Positions 43,681 through 52,807 of a stretch of DNA of 64,000 nt are shown here, piece after piece (position 1 is the stretch's first letter; the number at the start of each line of letters is the position of its first letter). Made by a program: the position numbers and the translations under genes. The DNA lies in the NCBI RefSeq assembly GCF_047228935.1, contig NZ_JBFEGG010000002.1, positions 372,001 to 436,000 of the forward strand. Direction: 5' to 3'. This DNA is from Ornithinibacillus sp047228935. Its GTDB lineage: Bacteria > Bacillota > Bacilli > Bacillales > Amphibacillaceae. The notes under the pieces are model-generated. The model was not told the DNA's origin. It made no database searches and worked only from the letters and a program-made list of their open reading frames with translations.

Positions 43681-44419
43681 AACTGGGGTATTATTAGGAC
43701 GATTAATGCGCAACATCATGCGCAGCCCGGATACGATTATCACGGTGGCGATTACACCGATTATGTTGATGCTATTGTTTGTTTACGTGTTTGGAGGTGC
43801 CATAGAGACCGGCACTGGCAATTATGTCAATTATCTATTGCCAGGAATCTTGCTAATAGCAATCGCTTCCGGTATCTCTTACACTTCTTTCCGGCTGTTT
43901 GACGATGTGAGGAGTGGGCTAATGACGCGTTTTATTACTATGCCTATCAAACGCTCGTCGGTATTGTGGGCTCACGTGTTAACATCACTTGTTTCCAATG
44001 GCCTTACGCTTGTGGTAGTTTTCTTAGTCGCGCTCTTAATGGGCTTCCGTTCTAGCGCTACTATTCTAGAATGGCTCGCGGTTTGTGGTATACTTGGATT
44101 GTTTACCCTTGCACTAACATGGGTTGCTGTCATCCCTGGATTGACAGCAAAGTCTATGGAAGGAGCAACAGCTTACTCATACCCATTGATTTTCTTACCG
44201 TTTATTAGCTCAGCCTTTGTTCCAACCGAGACGATGCCTACTATTGTCCGTGTGTTCGCCGAGAACCAACCAGTCACTTCTATCGTAAACTCGATTCGTG
44301 CTCTCTTATATCAAGGGACTGTCGGCAGCGATATATGGATTGCACTTGCTTGGTGCGTCGGAATCATGATAGTCGCATACTTCTTTGCTAGTAAAACGTT
44401 TAAACGCCAGTTAGGGTAA
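43670..44419 (+). CDS. ABC-2 type exporter permease (DrrB-like)
   Basis: A 249-residue membrane protein with six predicted helices and the ABC-2 pattern near the N-terminus (RNIMRSPDTIITVAITPIML). ATG 43670 follows AAAGGAGG and overlaps the end of the ATPase. It depends on the frameshifted ATPase for energy, so exporter function is doubtful unless the frameshift is an error. Terminator at 44464-44502. Confidence 0.87.
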   Translation: MKNKTGVLLGRLMRNIMRSPDTIITVAITPIMLMLLFVYVFGGAIETGTGNYVNYLLPGILLIAIASGISYTSFRLFDDVRSGLMTRFITMPIKRSSVLWAHVLTSLVSNGLTLVVVFLVALLMGFRSSATILEWLAVCGILGLFTLALTWVAVIPGLTAKSMEGATAYSYPLIFLPFISSAFVPTETMPTIVRVFAENQPVTSIVNSIRALLYQGTVGSDIWIALAWCVGIMIVAYFFASKTFKRQLG

Positions 44420-44463
44420 GTCGGCGGTTTGCGCTAATATCTTACTCGTAACCGCTGATATTA

Positions 44464-44502
44464 GAAAAGCTTGAGGTTATCTATCCCACCTCAAGCTTTT
44501 TT
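44464..44502 (+). terminator. terminator of the PadR-ABC operon
   Basis: AAAAGCTTGAGGT pairs perfectly with ACCTCAAGCTTTT followed by a T run. Confidence 0.92.
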
Positions 44503-44537
44503 ACTGTTTTCTATTACCCAATCCCTTAGACACATCA

Positions 44538-44898
44538 CTAATTTTCTCTCAATTCCTTAAGCTTCCCTATATGAAACCCCTTTACGATTAACCATACAGC
44601 TAAGCTTATCTCATAAACACCAACTGGTAAGGCTATTAATCCTTTCACGGCTGAGAGAGGTTCAACCACTCCGAACATTTCTAATAAACCAGCAATAAAT
44701 ACCATGACAGCGGTAACCATACCAAACGCTGCTAAGCCTTTTGGCACTAAGCCGGATCGAAAAAGCAAATAACTATAAAGGAAAGTGTTTACCCTAGCAT
44801 TAAATTCGGCCCTAACATAAACGTCCAACTATGAAAAGCTTGGAGAGCCGTTCCAAGTGCCAACAGATTTGCATCACCGCAATAAGCAACATATCAAA
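44538..44898 (-). pseudogene. DUF4386-like membrane protein, truncated and frameshifted
   Basis: On the minus strand one frame reads GDANLLALGTALQAFHSWTF...NLMLG then stops near 44788. The next frame continues NTFLYSYLLFRSGLVPKGLA to 44538. One lost base accounts for the shift. The N-terminal half is missing and preceded by stops. Family from the FLYSYLLFRSGLVPK pattern. Confidence 0.7.
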
Positions 44899-45128
44899 CC
44901 ACACACCCTCTCCTTTCTATTACTTCGTTAACTAAAAGATAGCATGTTGAAGTTGATCCTTACTTTCCAAATCTTGCGGTAATGTACTTTGGACAAAAAC
45001 GTTACCTTTACGGTTCGATTCGTAAAAGGCTTATGAAGTTTTTATTTTTTGCGCATTTATAAATATGAGAACGTTCGATTTGTAAGAGCCTCTTGTTCCA
45101 TTAGTTAGAATACTCGCTCACTAAACCC
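44899..45128. other. interval with a spaced direct repeat
   Basis: No gene is seen. GTTCGATTCGTAAAAGGCT (45013-45031) and GTTCGATTTGTAAGAGCCT (45073-45091) are direct repeats 60 bp apart, of unknown role. Confidence 0.45.
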
Positions 45129-45180
45129 TTGACATTAAATTTAGTATGGCATATATTGATGTTAGTCAGTACTGACATTA
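45129..45180 (+). promoter_or_regulatory. promoter and operator of the TetR gene
   Basis: TTGACA (45129-45134), 17 bases, then TATATT (45152-45157). The palindromic region ATGTTAGTCAGTACTGACAT (45159-45178) follows directly. Its centre GTCAGTACTGAC is perfectly symmetric. This fits repression by the encoded TetR protein. Confidence 0.8.
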
Positions 45181-45203
45181 TTGAGAGGGTGAAATATTCG
45201 TTC

Positions 45204-45794
45204 ATGGCTTCCACTCGTAAACAAGATACCACTGAAAAACTTATTACAGCTGCAATCGAACTTTTTTCTAAAAATGGATATAGCGGTGTTACAACTGAAG
45301 AAATAGCGAAGGAAGCAGGCTTTAGTGAAAAAACATTATTTAGACATTTTAAAAGTAAGCAAAATTTATTAGAGCAGGCTATTGATCGTTATCATTACGC
45401 TAATGAAATGGGAGCTATTTTTAGTAGTAAGCTTACTTGGAACCTCTATGATGATTTGATTTTAATCAGTCAGAATTATCATCGAATTATGTATCGAAAT
45501 CGAAAAATGCTTAAACTACTGATGAAAATAGGAGAAAATGTTCCTGGTTTACATCAATATTCTCACAAGCACCCACAAGCTTTAAAAGAATACTTAATTA
45601 AGTATTTTGAAGAAATGAAGGAGAAAAAGAAGATTGTTCCAGTTGATCCAAAAAACGTTGCCGAGATTTATCTTTATCAAAATTTCGGGTTATCACACGG
45701 GAGAATGAATGGTGACTTAGCTTCAAATGTTGAAGAGTTTGAGAAACTAATTGAAGATAGTGTTAGCATTTTTACTAGGGGATTAACTCCCTAG
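45204..45794 (+). CDS. TetR/AcrR family transcriptional regulator
   Basis: A 196-residue repressor with the N-terminal HTH (GVTTEEIAKEAGFSEKTLFRHF, about residues 32-53) and an all-helical ligand domain. ATG 45204 is preceded by GAGGGTGA at slightly long spacing; GTG 45189 is an alternative. It precedes an MFS pump. Matching operators lie in front of both genes. Confidence 0.9.
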   Translation: MASTRKQDTTEKLITAAIELFSKNGYSGVTTEEIAKEAGFSEKTLFRHFKSKQNLLEQAIDRYHYANEMGAIFSSKLTWNLYDDLILISQNYHRIMYRNRKMLKLLMKIGENVPGLHQYSHKHPQALKEYLIKYFEEMKEKKKIVPVDPKNVAEIYLYQNFGLSHGRMNGDLASNVEEFEKLIEDSVSIFTRGLTP

Positions 45795-45810
45795 TATCTT
45801 TTTTACACCG

Positions 45811-45838
45811 AAATGTCAGTAAGTACAGACTAACATTT
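45811..45838. promoter_or_regulatory. second TetR operator candidate, before the MFS gene
   Basis: AATGTCAGTAAGTACAGACT followed by AACATTTA reads, in reverse complement, with the same half-sites ATGTTAGTC and CTGACATT as the operator at 45159-45178, with a longer centre. Confidence 0.6.
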
Positions 45839-45860
45839 AATTAAAAAGGAGAATGAACTA

Positions 45861-47240
45861 ATGGAATCAGGAGTGAAAAATCATGCTAGTGAAAAGTTAT
45901 TGTTTATTGTGATGTTCACTGTTACGCTTTCGTCTATGAGCATCTTATTGTTTAATTTTGTTCTTCCTCTTATAAGTGAAGAGTTTCAATTAACGAACTC
46001 TCAAGTGAGCTGGGTTACTTCCGGATATACTCTTATATATGGAATTGGTACAGCAATTTATGGAAAGCTAGCAGATCGTTATAAGCTCAAAAATTTATTG
46101 CTATTTGGCTTATCTTTATTTGCCCTCGCCTCCCTATTAGGTTTCTTTTCTAATTCATTCTGGCTCCTACTATTAGCGAGATGCTTACAAGCTGTTGGTG
46201 CTGCCACCATTCCTGCTATCGCGACACTTATACCAATACGATATTTCCCTGTTGAAAAAAGAGGAACAGCAATGGGAACGGTTTTTGTTGGTACGGCTTT
46301 AGGTGGTGCACTTGGCCCTGTAGTCTCTTCTTTAGTCGTAAGTTTAGTAGATTGGCGCTGGCTATTCTGTATTCCCCTTCTCATTCTATTTACATTACCT
46401 TTCTATCTAAAGTATTTAGGTGATGAGGAAGGAAATAAAATTAGCCTTGATTGGTTAGGTGGAGGATTGTTGGGATTAACCGTTGCCCAGATTTTGTTAG
46501 GTGTTACCAATAACACGGTTTGGCTTTTAGGGGGGATTGTTACATTTCTATTATTTATCCTCCGAATTCGTCTGGCAAAACATCCTTTTATAAAACCGGA
46601 GTTATTCAAAAATAAACAGTACACATCCCATTTAGCTCTTGCATTTTTTGTAACTGGAATTGGTTATTCCTTCTTCTTCTTGAGTCCTTTATTATTCGCA
46701 AGCGTCCACCAGTTACCTGTGAGTATTATTGGATTGGCAATGGTACCAGCTACAGCCGCAGCTGCTATTTTGAACAGGAAAGGTGGAAAAATTGCAGATT
46801 CTAAAGGGACACCTTACCTATTCTTTATCGCTTCTAGTCTATTAATTACTAGCTTTTTCCTACTCTCCACCTTCATTAACGTAAATGCTGTGTATATAGC
46901 GATTTTCCTCATCTTAGGGAATGTAGGGCAATCATTTATCATGATTGTGATGTCTAAAACTGTCTCTTTAACGTTACCTAAAGAAAGTTCTGGAGTTGGG
47001 ATGGGATTACTGATGATGCAAAACTTTATTGCCGGTTCGATTGGAATTGGGATTTATGGGAGAGCAATCGATACACAAATGAGTCAAGCATGGAATCCAT
47101 TGCTTCAATCGTCAAATGGCGCCATTTTCAGTAATATATTTTTTGTTTTATTTTTATTGCATATTGTCATTTTGTTCCTATATAAGTTTAAAATTGATGG
47201 AAGTGCAAGGACTACTATTGATCCACGTACGATAAAATAA
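45861..47240 (+). CDS. MFS drug transporter (DHA2/TetL-like, 14-helix)
   Basis: A 459-residue membrane protein. MFS motif A is YGKLADRYKLKNLL and motif C is GTALGGALGPVVSS, indicating a proton-driven exporter. The helix count is about 14, as in Tet(L)/QacA-type pumps. Start follows AAAGGAG. Likely controlled by the upstream TetR gene. Resistance spectrum is not predictable from sequence alone. Confidence 0.88.
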   Translation: MESGVKNHASEKLLFIVMFTVTLSSMSILLFNFVLPLISEEFQLTNSQVSWVTSGYTLIYGIGTAIYGKLADRYKLKNLLLFGLSLFALASLLGFFSNSFWLLLLARCLQAVGAATIPAIATLIPIRYFPVEKRGTAMGTVFVGTALGGALGPVVSSLVVSLVDWRWLFCIPLLILFTLPFYLKYLGDEEGNKISLDWLGGGLLGLTVAQILLGVTNNTVWLLGGIVTFLLFILRIRLAKHPFIKPELFKNKQYTSHLALAFFVTGIGYSFFFLSPLLFASVHQLPVSIIGLAMVPATAAAAILNRKGGKIADSKGTPYLFFIASSLLITSFFLLSTFINVNAVYIAIFLILGNVGQSFIMIVMSKTVSLTLPKESSGVGMGLLMMQNFIAGSIGIGIYGRAIDTQMSQAWNPLLQSSNGAIFSNIFFVLFLLHIVILFLYKFKIDGSARTTIDPRTIK

Positions 47241-47292
47241 CTAAAGTTAATTCTTTAGGATAGCGATTGACCGGTAGAATGTTATAAGCTAA

Positions 47293-47337
47293 ATGAAGTA
47301 ATCGCTTGACTAAGTCACAGGGCGGTTACTTCGTTTT
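47293..47337. terminator. terminator between converging genes
   Basis: GAAGTAATCGC pairs with GCGGTTACTTC, with one wobble, followed by GTTTTATTT. Confidence 0.7.
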
Positions 47338-47403
47338 ATTTAGAAGCTCGAAAGTCACAGCTAGAGTTAATCCTGCTGTAAAGCATAGTAAACTTGTTCA
47401 AAT

Positions 47404-48279
47404 TTATTCTCTCCCATCAGACTTCTCAGAACCCCTCATTAACATCCCAATCCCGACCAATAACAGCACCAGCCCTATCCAAGAAACAAAGCTTAACGAT
47501 TCTCCCAAGACGAAAACACCTAATAATGCAGCTGTTAACGGTTCTGCTAGGGCAAGCGTAACGGCAGTCGATGAAGGCACGCGGGTAAGTCCTTTGACAA
47601 ATAGTAAATAAGCAATCCCCGTTGCAACGATTCCAAGATGGAGACTTACACTTAAACCTCGTAGACTCGTTATCCAAGCCATATCATATATAAACAAAAA
47701 TGGGGATAAGAAGACAGCACTAATGCTGAAGACAATAGCGACTACCGACAAAGATGAATAGTGATCCACTAGTTCTCTACTCGCTAACGTATACCCCGCA
47801 AACGATAGCCCCGCTCCCAAAGCCATGACAATCCCAAACGGATCCACCTGTACGGAATCCTTATTCACAAATAACAAAAGACAACCTAAGATAGATAGAA
47901 AAGTAGAAAACCACCAAATCATACGAGGACGTTTTTTCAAAATAATCCATTCCATAAAACCGGACAAAACAGGAGCGCTCCCTATGGCTACTACTGTCCC
48001 AATTGCCACTCCAGTTATCGTAACTGCAGAGAAAAATAATGGTTGGAACACAGCCATACAGAAAGAAGCTAGTAATGTTGGCTTCATTGGCCAGTTTTTG
48101 AAATTCCACTTCCCGGTGATCAAAACAATAAGCAACAAAAATAAGCCACCCACTGCCAGTCTCGATGCACCTATCGCGATCGGGTGTGCAGAATCTGGTG
48201 CAAACGCTTGGGTTGTCCCGGTAGTTCCCCATAGGATGCCTGCAAGTAATATAAGAAAAGGAGAAAGGTTTCCTTTCAC
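47404..48279 (-). CDS. EamA family (DMT) transporter
   Basis: A protein of about 291 residues with ten predicted helices in two EamA repeats (AGILWGTTGTTQAF in the first; LSFAGYTLASRELVDHYSS and VTLALAEPLTAALLGV in the second). These transport amino acids, carboxylates or sugars, often as exporters. GTG 48279 is well spaced from GAGGTGAG; GTG 48288 is an alternative. It lies downstream of and in the same direction as an AraC regulator. Confidence 0.85.
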   Translation of the reverse strand: MKGNLSPFLILLAGILWGTTGTTQAFAPDSAHPIAIGASRLAVGGLFLLLIVLITGKWNFKNWPMKPTLLASFCMAVFQPLFFSAVTITGVAIGTVVAIGSAPVLSGFMEWIILKKRPRMIWWFSTFLSILGCLLLFVNKDSVQVDPFGIVMALGAGLSFAGYTLASRELVDHYSSLSVVAIVFSISAVFLSPFLFIYDMAWITSLRGLSVSLHLGIVATGIAYLLFVKGLTRVPSSTAVTLALAEPLTAALLGVFVLGESLSFVSWIGLVLLLVGIGMLMRGSEKSDGRE

Positions 48280-48360
48280 ATAGCTCACCTCAACAAAAAA
48301 GATATAAACTAATCGTAGAAAATTCCAGGAGAATTTTCTTTACGAAGTTTAATATCCTTT

Positions 48361-49062
48361 TTATCCATTTATAAGCATTCTATATTTCTGCGGGGATACA
48401 CCTTCGCATCCAACGAACCATCTCGTAAATGAGGAAGAATTTTCAAACCCTAATTCCTCACTAATCGCAGACATGGACCAATCGCTCGAAAGGAGAAGAT
48501 GCTTTGCCTCTTGTAAACGCAGGTCCGAAATATATGCTTTCGGACTCTTCCCAGTTTTTTTCTTAAACCAGGCGGAATAATAAGTCGGGTGGTAATGCTC
48601 TAACATGGCTAATGTTTCGACTTTAATAGACTCCTTATAATGCTTATGAATATAGTCTATGGAAGGAGAATTCGAGACTTGAAGTTTATTCGTGACATAT
48701 CTAGTTAAATCCACTAAGGAAGAGTTGTCGTTTCCCCTTCTCGCTTCTTCTAACAACAAATACCGGATCGCATCCCACTGTTTATCTAATCGTATGTACA
48801 TACTGCTCGTTTCTTCTGGTAAATACCGGATTGGTATATCTAAAATAAGGAACTCATTCCGGTCCACGGAACGGTAAAGATGATCACAATTTGGTGGAAG
48901 GTAAAAGCAATAATCCGAATTCAGATTGACCGCTTGCCAATCTGTCTGTATATCTAACGTACCTTGTAATGGAAAAAGAAATTGACCGAAATCATGTTGG
49001 TGGGATTGGAACTCTTTGGTGTAGGTTCGTTTTTCGCAGATTACTTGATGGAGATGTTGCAT
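48361..49062 (-). CDS. AraC family transcriptional regulator
   Basis: A 233-residue regulator. The N-terminal cupin-like sensor covers about residues 10-110 (SHQHDFGQFLFPLQGTLDIQ). The C-terminal double HTH covers about 135-230 (SIDYIHKHYKESIKVETLA, WSMSAISEELGFENSSSFTRWF). Start follows GGAGGGAT. Probable regulator of the following EamA transporter. Confidence 0.9.
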   Translation of the reverse strand: MQHLHQVICEKRTYTKEFQSHQHDFGQFLFPLQGTLDIQTDWQAVNLNSDYCFYLPPNCDHLYRSVDRNEFLILDIPIRYLPEETSSMYIRLDKQWDAIRYLLLEEARRGNDNSSLVDLTRYVTNKLQVSNSPSIDYIHKHYKESIKVETLAMLEHYHPTYYSAWFKKKTGKSPKAYISDLRLQEAKHLLLSSDWSMSAISEELGFENSSSFTRWFVGCEGVSPQKYRMLING

Positions 49063-49173
49063 GTAATCCCTCCTAATTTTATTGTACTATTTATATATAA
49101 TTATACCATTGCATATTCACCAAAAATAAAAAAGAAAAGACCTATGTAATATAGCCCTTTCCTTATTTGTCCA

Positions 49174-49863
49174 CTATTTACTTAAATATTCTAATATCCC
49201 ATCTCGAATAGCTTCTGCAACTGATTGTTGGAAGTCTTCTGACAACATTCTTTCCTCATCGTGAGGATTCGTTATATAACCAACTTCCAACAATACGGCA
49301 GGCATCGTTGTATCTTTTAAGACAAAATAATTCTCCCTCTTCACCCCTCTATCGCGAAACCCTGTTTCCCTTACTACATGCTTATGTAAGGTATTCGCCA
49401 ACTTTTTGGAATTTTTATGGTAATAAAAAGTTTCCGTCCCCGTTACTGCTGGATCCTCAAACGTATTCCCATGTATCGAGACAAACAAATCGGCTTGTTT
49501 ACTATTAGCAAAGTTTGGCCTCTCTCTTGTTTCTGCTGATAGAAAAACATCTTCTTTCCGAGTCATATAAACCTCCAGCTCCGATTCTTGTTCCAATAAT
49601 GCTTGTACCTTTTTCGCTAATTGTAATGTGAAATCTTTTTCATAGGAACCACTAGCTCCAATAGCTCCTGGATCTTCACCACCATGACCTGCATCAATCA
49701 CAACCTTGTAACTTTCTCCTGGAGCTTTTTCTATTATATTTTCGTGATTAGTAATATGGCCTATCTCCTCTATCATTTCATTTGAATCGTCTTCATCTTT
49801 TAACACAAAAAATAGCAGAATTACTAATAATGTACCTACTATCCACTTCATCCATTTGTTCAT
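49174..49863 (-). CDS. N-acetylmuramoyl-L-alanine amidase (Amidase_3)
   Basis: A 229-residue membrane-anchored amidase: one N-terminal helix (about 5-21), a linker, and the Amidase_3 domain from residue 53. Motifs are VVIDAGHGGEDPGA, LFVSIHGNTF, and a final Glu in VLLEVGYITN, the zinc and catalytic residues. It cuts the MurNAc-L-Ala bond. Its promoter carries 11-bp-spaced TAAAGA-type repeats shared with the polysaccharide deacetylase and response-regulator genes. Confidence 0.93.
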   Translation of the reverse strand: MNKWMKWIVGTLLVILLFFVLKDEDDSNEMIEEIGHITNHENIIEKAPGESYKVVIDAGHGGEDPGAIGASGSYEKDFTLQLAKKVQALLEQESELEVYMTRKEDVFLSAETRERPNFANSKQADLFVSIHGNTFEDPAVTGTETFYYHKNSKKLANTLHKHVVRETGFRDRGVKRENYFVLKDTTMPAVLLEVGYITNPHDEERMLSEDFQQSVAEAIRDGILEYLSK

Positions 49864-49925
49864 CTATATTCTCCTCTATATTCCCGTGTAGTTAATCTTG
49901 ATATGAATAGATTAAGGTCACGAAA

Positions 49926-49953
49926 TAAAGACAAGATGAAGATTAAATGAATA
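49926..49953 (-). promoter_or_regulatory. RR-binding repeat array of the amidase gene
   Basis: On the plus strand TAAAGA (49926), TGAAGA (49937) and TGAATA (49948) start 11 bp apart. The end nearest the gene is 12 bases from TAATCT, a candidate -10 on the minus strand. Orientation and spacing match the arrays at 50858 and 53555. Confidence 0.7.
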
Positions 49954-49972
49954 TGAAATTAAGTTTTTAATT

Positions 49973-50794
49973 TTATTCCTCATCAACGGGGTAACAACGA
50001 TCATAACAATTAAAACTATAAGACTCCATATGCTCGTCTATTACTCCTGTTTTATATCCATGCTCCTTTAAATAGGCTAGTAATGTTGATAAATGATGTG
50101 CTGTTCCATCTTGATCATGCATCAAAATAATCGGCGTTATTCCATATTTATCTAGTTCTTCTATTTGTGAAATAACTTGCTGTACATATTCATCCTCCAT
50201 TAAATTCCAATCACTACTATCGACATTCCAATCCCATAATCGAAAACCATTATGATTAAGTACATCTCGAAAAGATTCTGTCAAATATGGAACACTTCCA
50301 TAAGGTGTACGAATCAGATGAGTAGTAACCCCCGTAATACGTAGAAGCGTTTCTTGTGCTGTCTTCATTTCACTTAACGCAGCAAGTTCAGATTGATAGA
50401 ATTTATTTTTATCATGGGTCACGCCGTGTAGCCCAACAGCATGCCCTTCCATAACCGTACGTTTTACCACGTCTGGGTTTACCCTCATTGCTGGGTCAAG
50501 CATAAAAAAGGTTGCTTTCGCATCAAACGTCTTTAGCGTATCCAATATGTCATTAGAAACTGGACTTGGCCCATCATCAAATGTTAGGTACACTATTCTG
50601 TTGCTTTCTGTATCTGGTTGTGATTTCCCCTCTCTATTTAAAGGAACATTCTTAGGCTCTAAATCTATCATTATATTCCTATTAGCCTCTTCAACATTAT
50701 AAGAACCAACTCTTATAGAACTTATCCAATCTACTAATAAAAATAACAATACAATAATGACCATTATCATAATAGGCAATCCATATTTCTTCAC
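49973..50794 (-). CDS. membrane-anchored polysaccharide deacetylase
   Basis: A 273-residue protein: N-terminal helix (about 5-24), linker, then NodB domain. Catalytic motifs are YLTFDDGPSP, HGVTHDKN, RTPYGS, WNVDSSDW and LMHDQDG. It deacetylates a wall polymer such as peptidoglycan or chitin-like chains. Start is GTG 50794 after GGGAAGGGAAG. It has its own promoter with four RR-type repeats, although it lies in line with the sensor kinase gene. Confidence 0.9.
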   Translation of the reverse strand: MKKYGLPIMIMVIIVLLFLLVDWISSIRVGSYNVEEANRNIMIDLEPKNVPLNREGKSQPDTESNRIVYLTFDDGPSPVSNDILDTLKTFDAKATFFMLDPAMRVNPDVVKRTVMEGHAVGLHGVTHDKNKFYQSELAALSEMKTAQETLLRITGVTTHLIRTPYGSVPYLTESFRDVLNHNGFRLWDWNVDSSDWNLMEDEYVQQVISQIEELDKYGITPIILMHDQDGTAHHLSTLLAYLKEHGYKTGVIDEHMESYSFNCYDRCYPVDEE

Positions 50795-50857
50795 TTCTAC
50801 TTCCCTTCCCTCTACTTCATCTTTAAATTTCTATGAAAGTAGCGTAATCAAATGAAA

Positions 50858-50896
50858 TAAAGATAAAGGAAAGATAGTATAAATATAAGGTAAAGA
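50858..50896 (-). promoter_or_regulatory. RR-binding repeat array of the deacetylase gene
   Basis: On the plus strand TAAAGA (50858), GAAAGA (50869), TAAATA (50880) and TAAAGA (50891) start exactly 11 bp apart. The edge is 12 bases from TACGCT, a weak -10 on the minus strand, consistent with an activator-dependent promoter. Confidence 0.75.
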
Positions 50897-50959
50897 TTAA
50901 AAAGCCATCTAGCTTTGATCACTTAATCCTTCGCTAAACGGCTCTTCCATATTACTTAT

Positions 50960-52807
50960 TTATTTTTTATTTAAATAAAAGTAAAAGCAAACACCTAACT
51001 CCGTGTTATATACCCCATACGCTACACCATGTAATTCCAAAATATTCTTAGAAATCGCAAGGCCAAGCCCTGTCCCTTCCTTCGAGCGTTGATCCTTGTC
51101 GCCTTGGTAAAAGCTATCCCATATTTTCTCCAATTGATTTTGTTCGATTGGATTACCCTCATTTTCAATCTCTATTTTTACTTTTCCGCTCACTTCTATA
51201 GTAGTAATCCTAATTTGACCCGATTCTGGTGTATGACGTATGGCATTATTCAAGAAATTTGTAACCACCCGTTCAATCCAATGTTCATTAGCTACAACTT
51301 CTATATCATTTTGATTTAAATGAACCTTTAATCTCTTATCACGGGCTTTAATGAGAAGTTGCTGATATGATCTATTTATCAGTTCATCCAAACGAAACAT
51401 GTCCATGTTCATTTTATAAGTTCCTGATTCAAACTTTGCTAACTCCAACATATCAACTATTAATCGGTCCATCCGCCTTACTTCTTGACTCATCGCAGAG
51501 AAATAATATTCCCTTTTCTCAACAGCAACCTCATCTTGAAGTATATCAATACAACTTCTCATAATACTCAACGGCGTTTTTAGTTCATGAGATACACCTG
51601 CAATAAAATTTTTACGTGTCATTTCTAGTTGTCTTTCTTTCTCAATATCCTGCTGTAATGCTTGAATATAAGAATGCATTGTATCGGATAAAGAGTTAAT
51701 ATTCTTAGCCAATTCCCCAATCTCATCCTTGGATTTAACAGGTACCCTTTCCGCAAAATCTAAATTAGCTATCCGTTTTGCAGTATTATTAATTTTTAAC
51801 AACGGACTCGTTATTTTTCTTGAATAATAAAAGGATACTAGCAATGTTAAAATGATGACCGCAATAATTATGTAAACATAATAATCCTCCATCATCTCTA
51901 CCGCTTCATTAATTGGTTGTAAAGAAGCCATGGTGAAAAAGTATATCGTTTCTCCATTTCTATCCTCTTCCTGATCGATCAAAATTCGGTAATTAATCCC
52001 ATTTTCCTCATACTCAAATTCATTAGACACCGTAGCTGGATTACCGTTTACAATAAGATCTATTTGGAATTGCTTAATTCTTTCTAGAAACAATCGGTTG
52101 GAAAATGTTGATGCATACAACAAATTACTACTTGGTAATTGTATATCACCTATACTACCATATATGATTTCTTTTCTAACATGCTCCGTTTCATGAAGTT
52201 TATCTACCTCCGTCATTAGCACGTTATTCTTCCAATAGCTTACATTTTCAATACTATTATTCCACATAAAAGGGTTAGAAGAAGGAATTTGTGTTTCATA
52301 CGTGAACTCCTCTTTGCTTAACATTAATTCATAAGGGTATATCTCCCCATTTTTATTAATACTATGAATTTCTATTAAATGATCCTCTTTCCCCTCAAAG
52401 TAATCAATTCGTTCATTTTCTTGGTACGTATCCTCTAAATAATAGATCGGTATAAAAAACTCCTCTTCTGTAAAGGTTAGCAGGTCACCCTCACCAACAA
52501 AAGCTCGCTCCAATTTGATATGATAATCTTTTGTACCTTTTATATACCCATCTTGATCTAACACCGTTATCCAAGCATTATTTTCTTGATAAAACCTTTG
52601 CTCTATTTCTTGGCGCTTCATTTCATCTTCTTCTACCTGTTGGTAATCATGCTTGAACAAGTCGACAGCCTCTGATAGCTGCTCCATTTTATTATGGGCA
52701 TAATAATCTTCAAAGAGGATGGTTTGTCCTACATAGATACTCCCCAATATAAGTAAGCATAATGCCGATGTGAGTAAAAACAGCTTGACTACAATACGAT
52801 TCCTCAT
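50960..52807 (-). CDS. sensor histidine kinase with large extracellular domain
   Basis: A 615-residue kinase: TM1 at 8-30, an extracellular sensor of about 280 residues (31-309), TM2 at 310-328, HAMP 329-382, HisKA with phospho-acceptor His407 in GVSHELKTPLS, and a C-terminal HATPase (NAIRHTPESG, GTGLGLAISKNIL). The extracellular part is acidic and rich in Glu/Tyr; no known sensor family was recognised. It overlaps the response-regulator gene by four bases. Its role is inferred from the regulon promoters. Confidence 0.92.
   Translation of the reverse strand: MRNRIVVKLFLLTSALCLLILGSIYVGQTILFEDYYAHNKMEQLSEAVDLFKHDYQQVEEDEMKRQEIEQRFYQENNAWITVLDQDGYIKGTKDYHIKLERAFVGEGDLLTFTEEEFFIPIYYLEDTYQENERIDYFEGKEDHLIEIHSINKNGEIYPYELMLSKEEFTYETQIPSSNPFMWNNSIENVSYWKNNVLMTEVDKLHETEHVRKEIIYGSIGDIQLPSSNLLYASTFSNRLFLERIKQFQIDLIVNGNPATVSNEFEYEENGINYRILIDQEEDRNGETIYFFTMASLQPINEAVEMMEDYYVYIIIAVIILTLLVSFYYSRKITSPLLKINNTAKRIANLDFAERVPVKSKDEIGELAKNINSLSDTMHSYIQALQQDIEKERQLEMTRKNFIAGVSHELKTPLSIMRSCIDILQDEVAVEKREYYFSAMSQEVRRMDRLIVDMLELAKFESGTYKMNMDMFRLDELINRSYQQLLIKARDKRLKVHLNQNDIEVVANEHWIERVVTNFLNNAIRHTPESGQIRITTIEVSGKVKIEIENEGNPIEQNQLEKIWDSFYQGDKDQRSKEGTGLGLAISKNILELHGVAYGVYNTELGVCFYFYLNKK

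Noticed and set aside
47825..48283. 152-codon plus-strand ORF
   Set aside because: It is antisense to the EamA gene, which has clear family motifs; this ORF has none.
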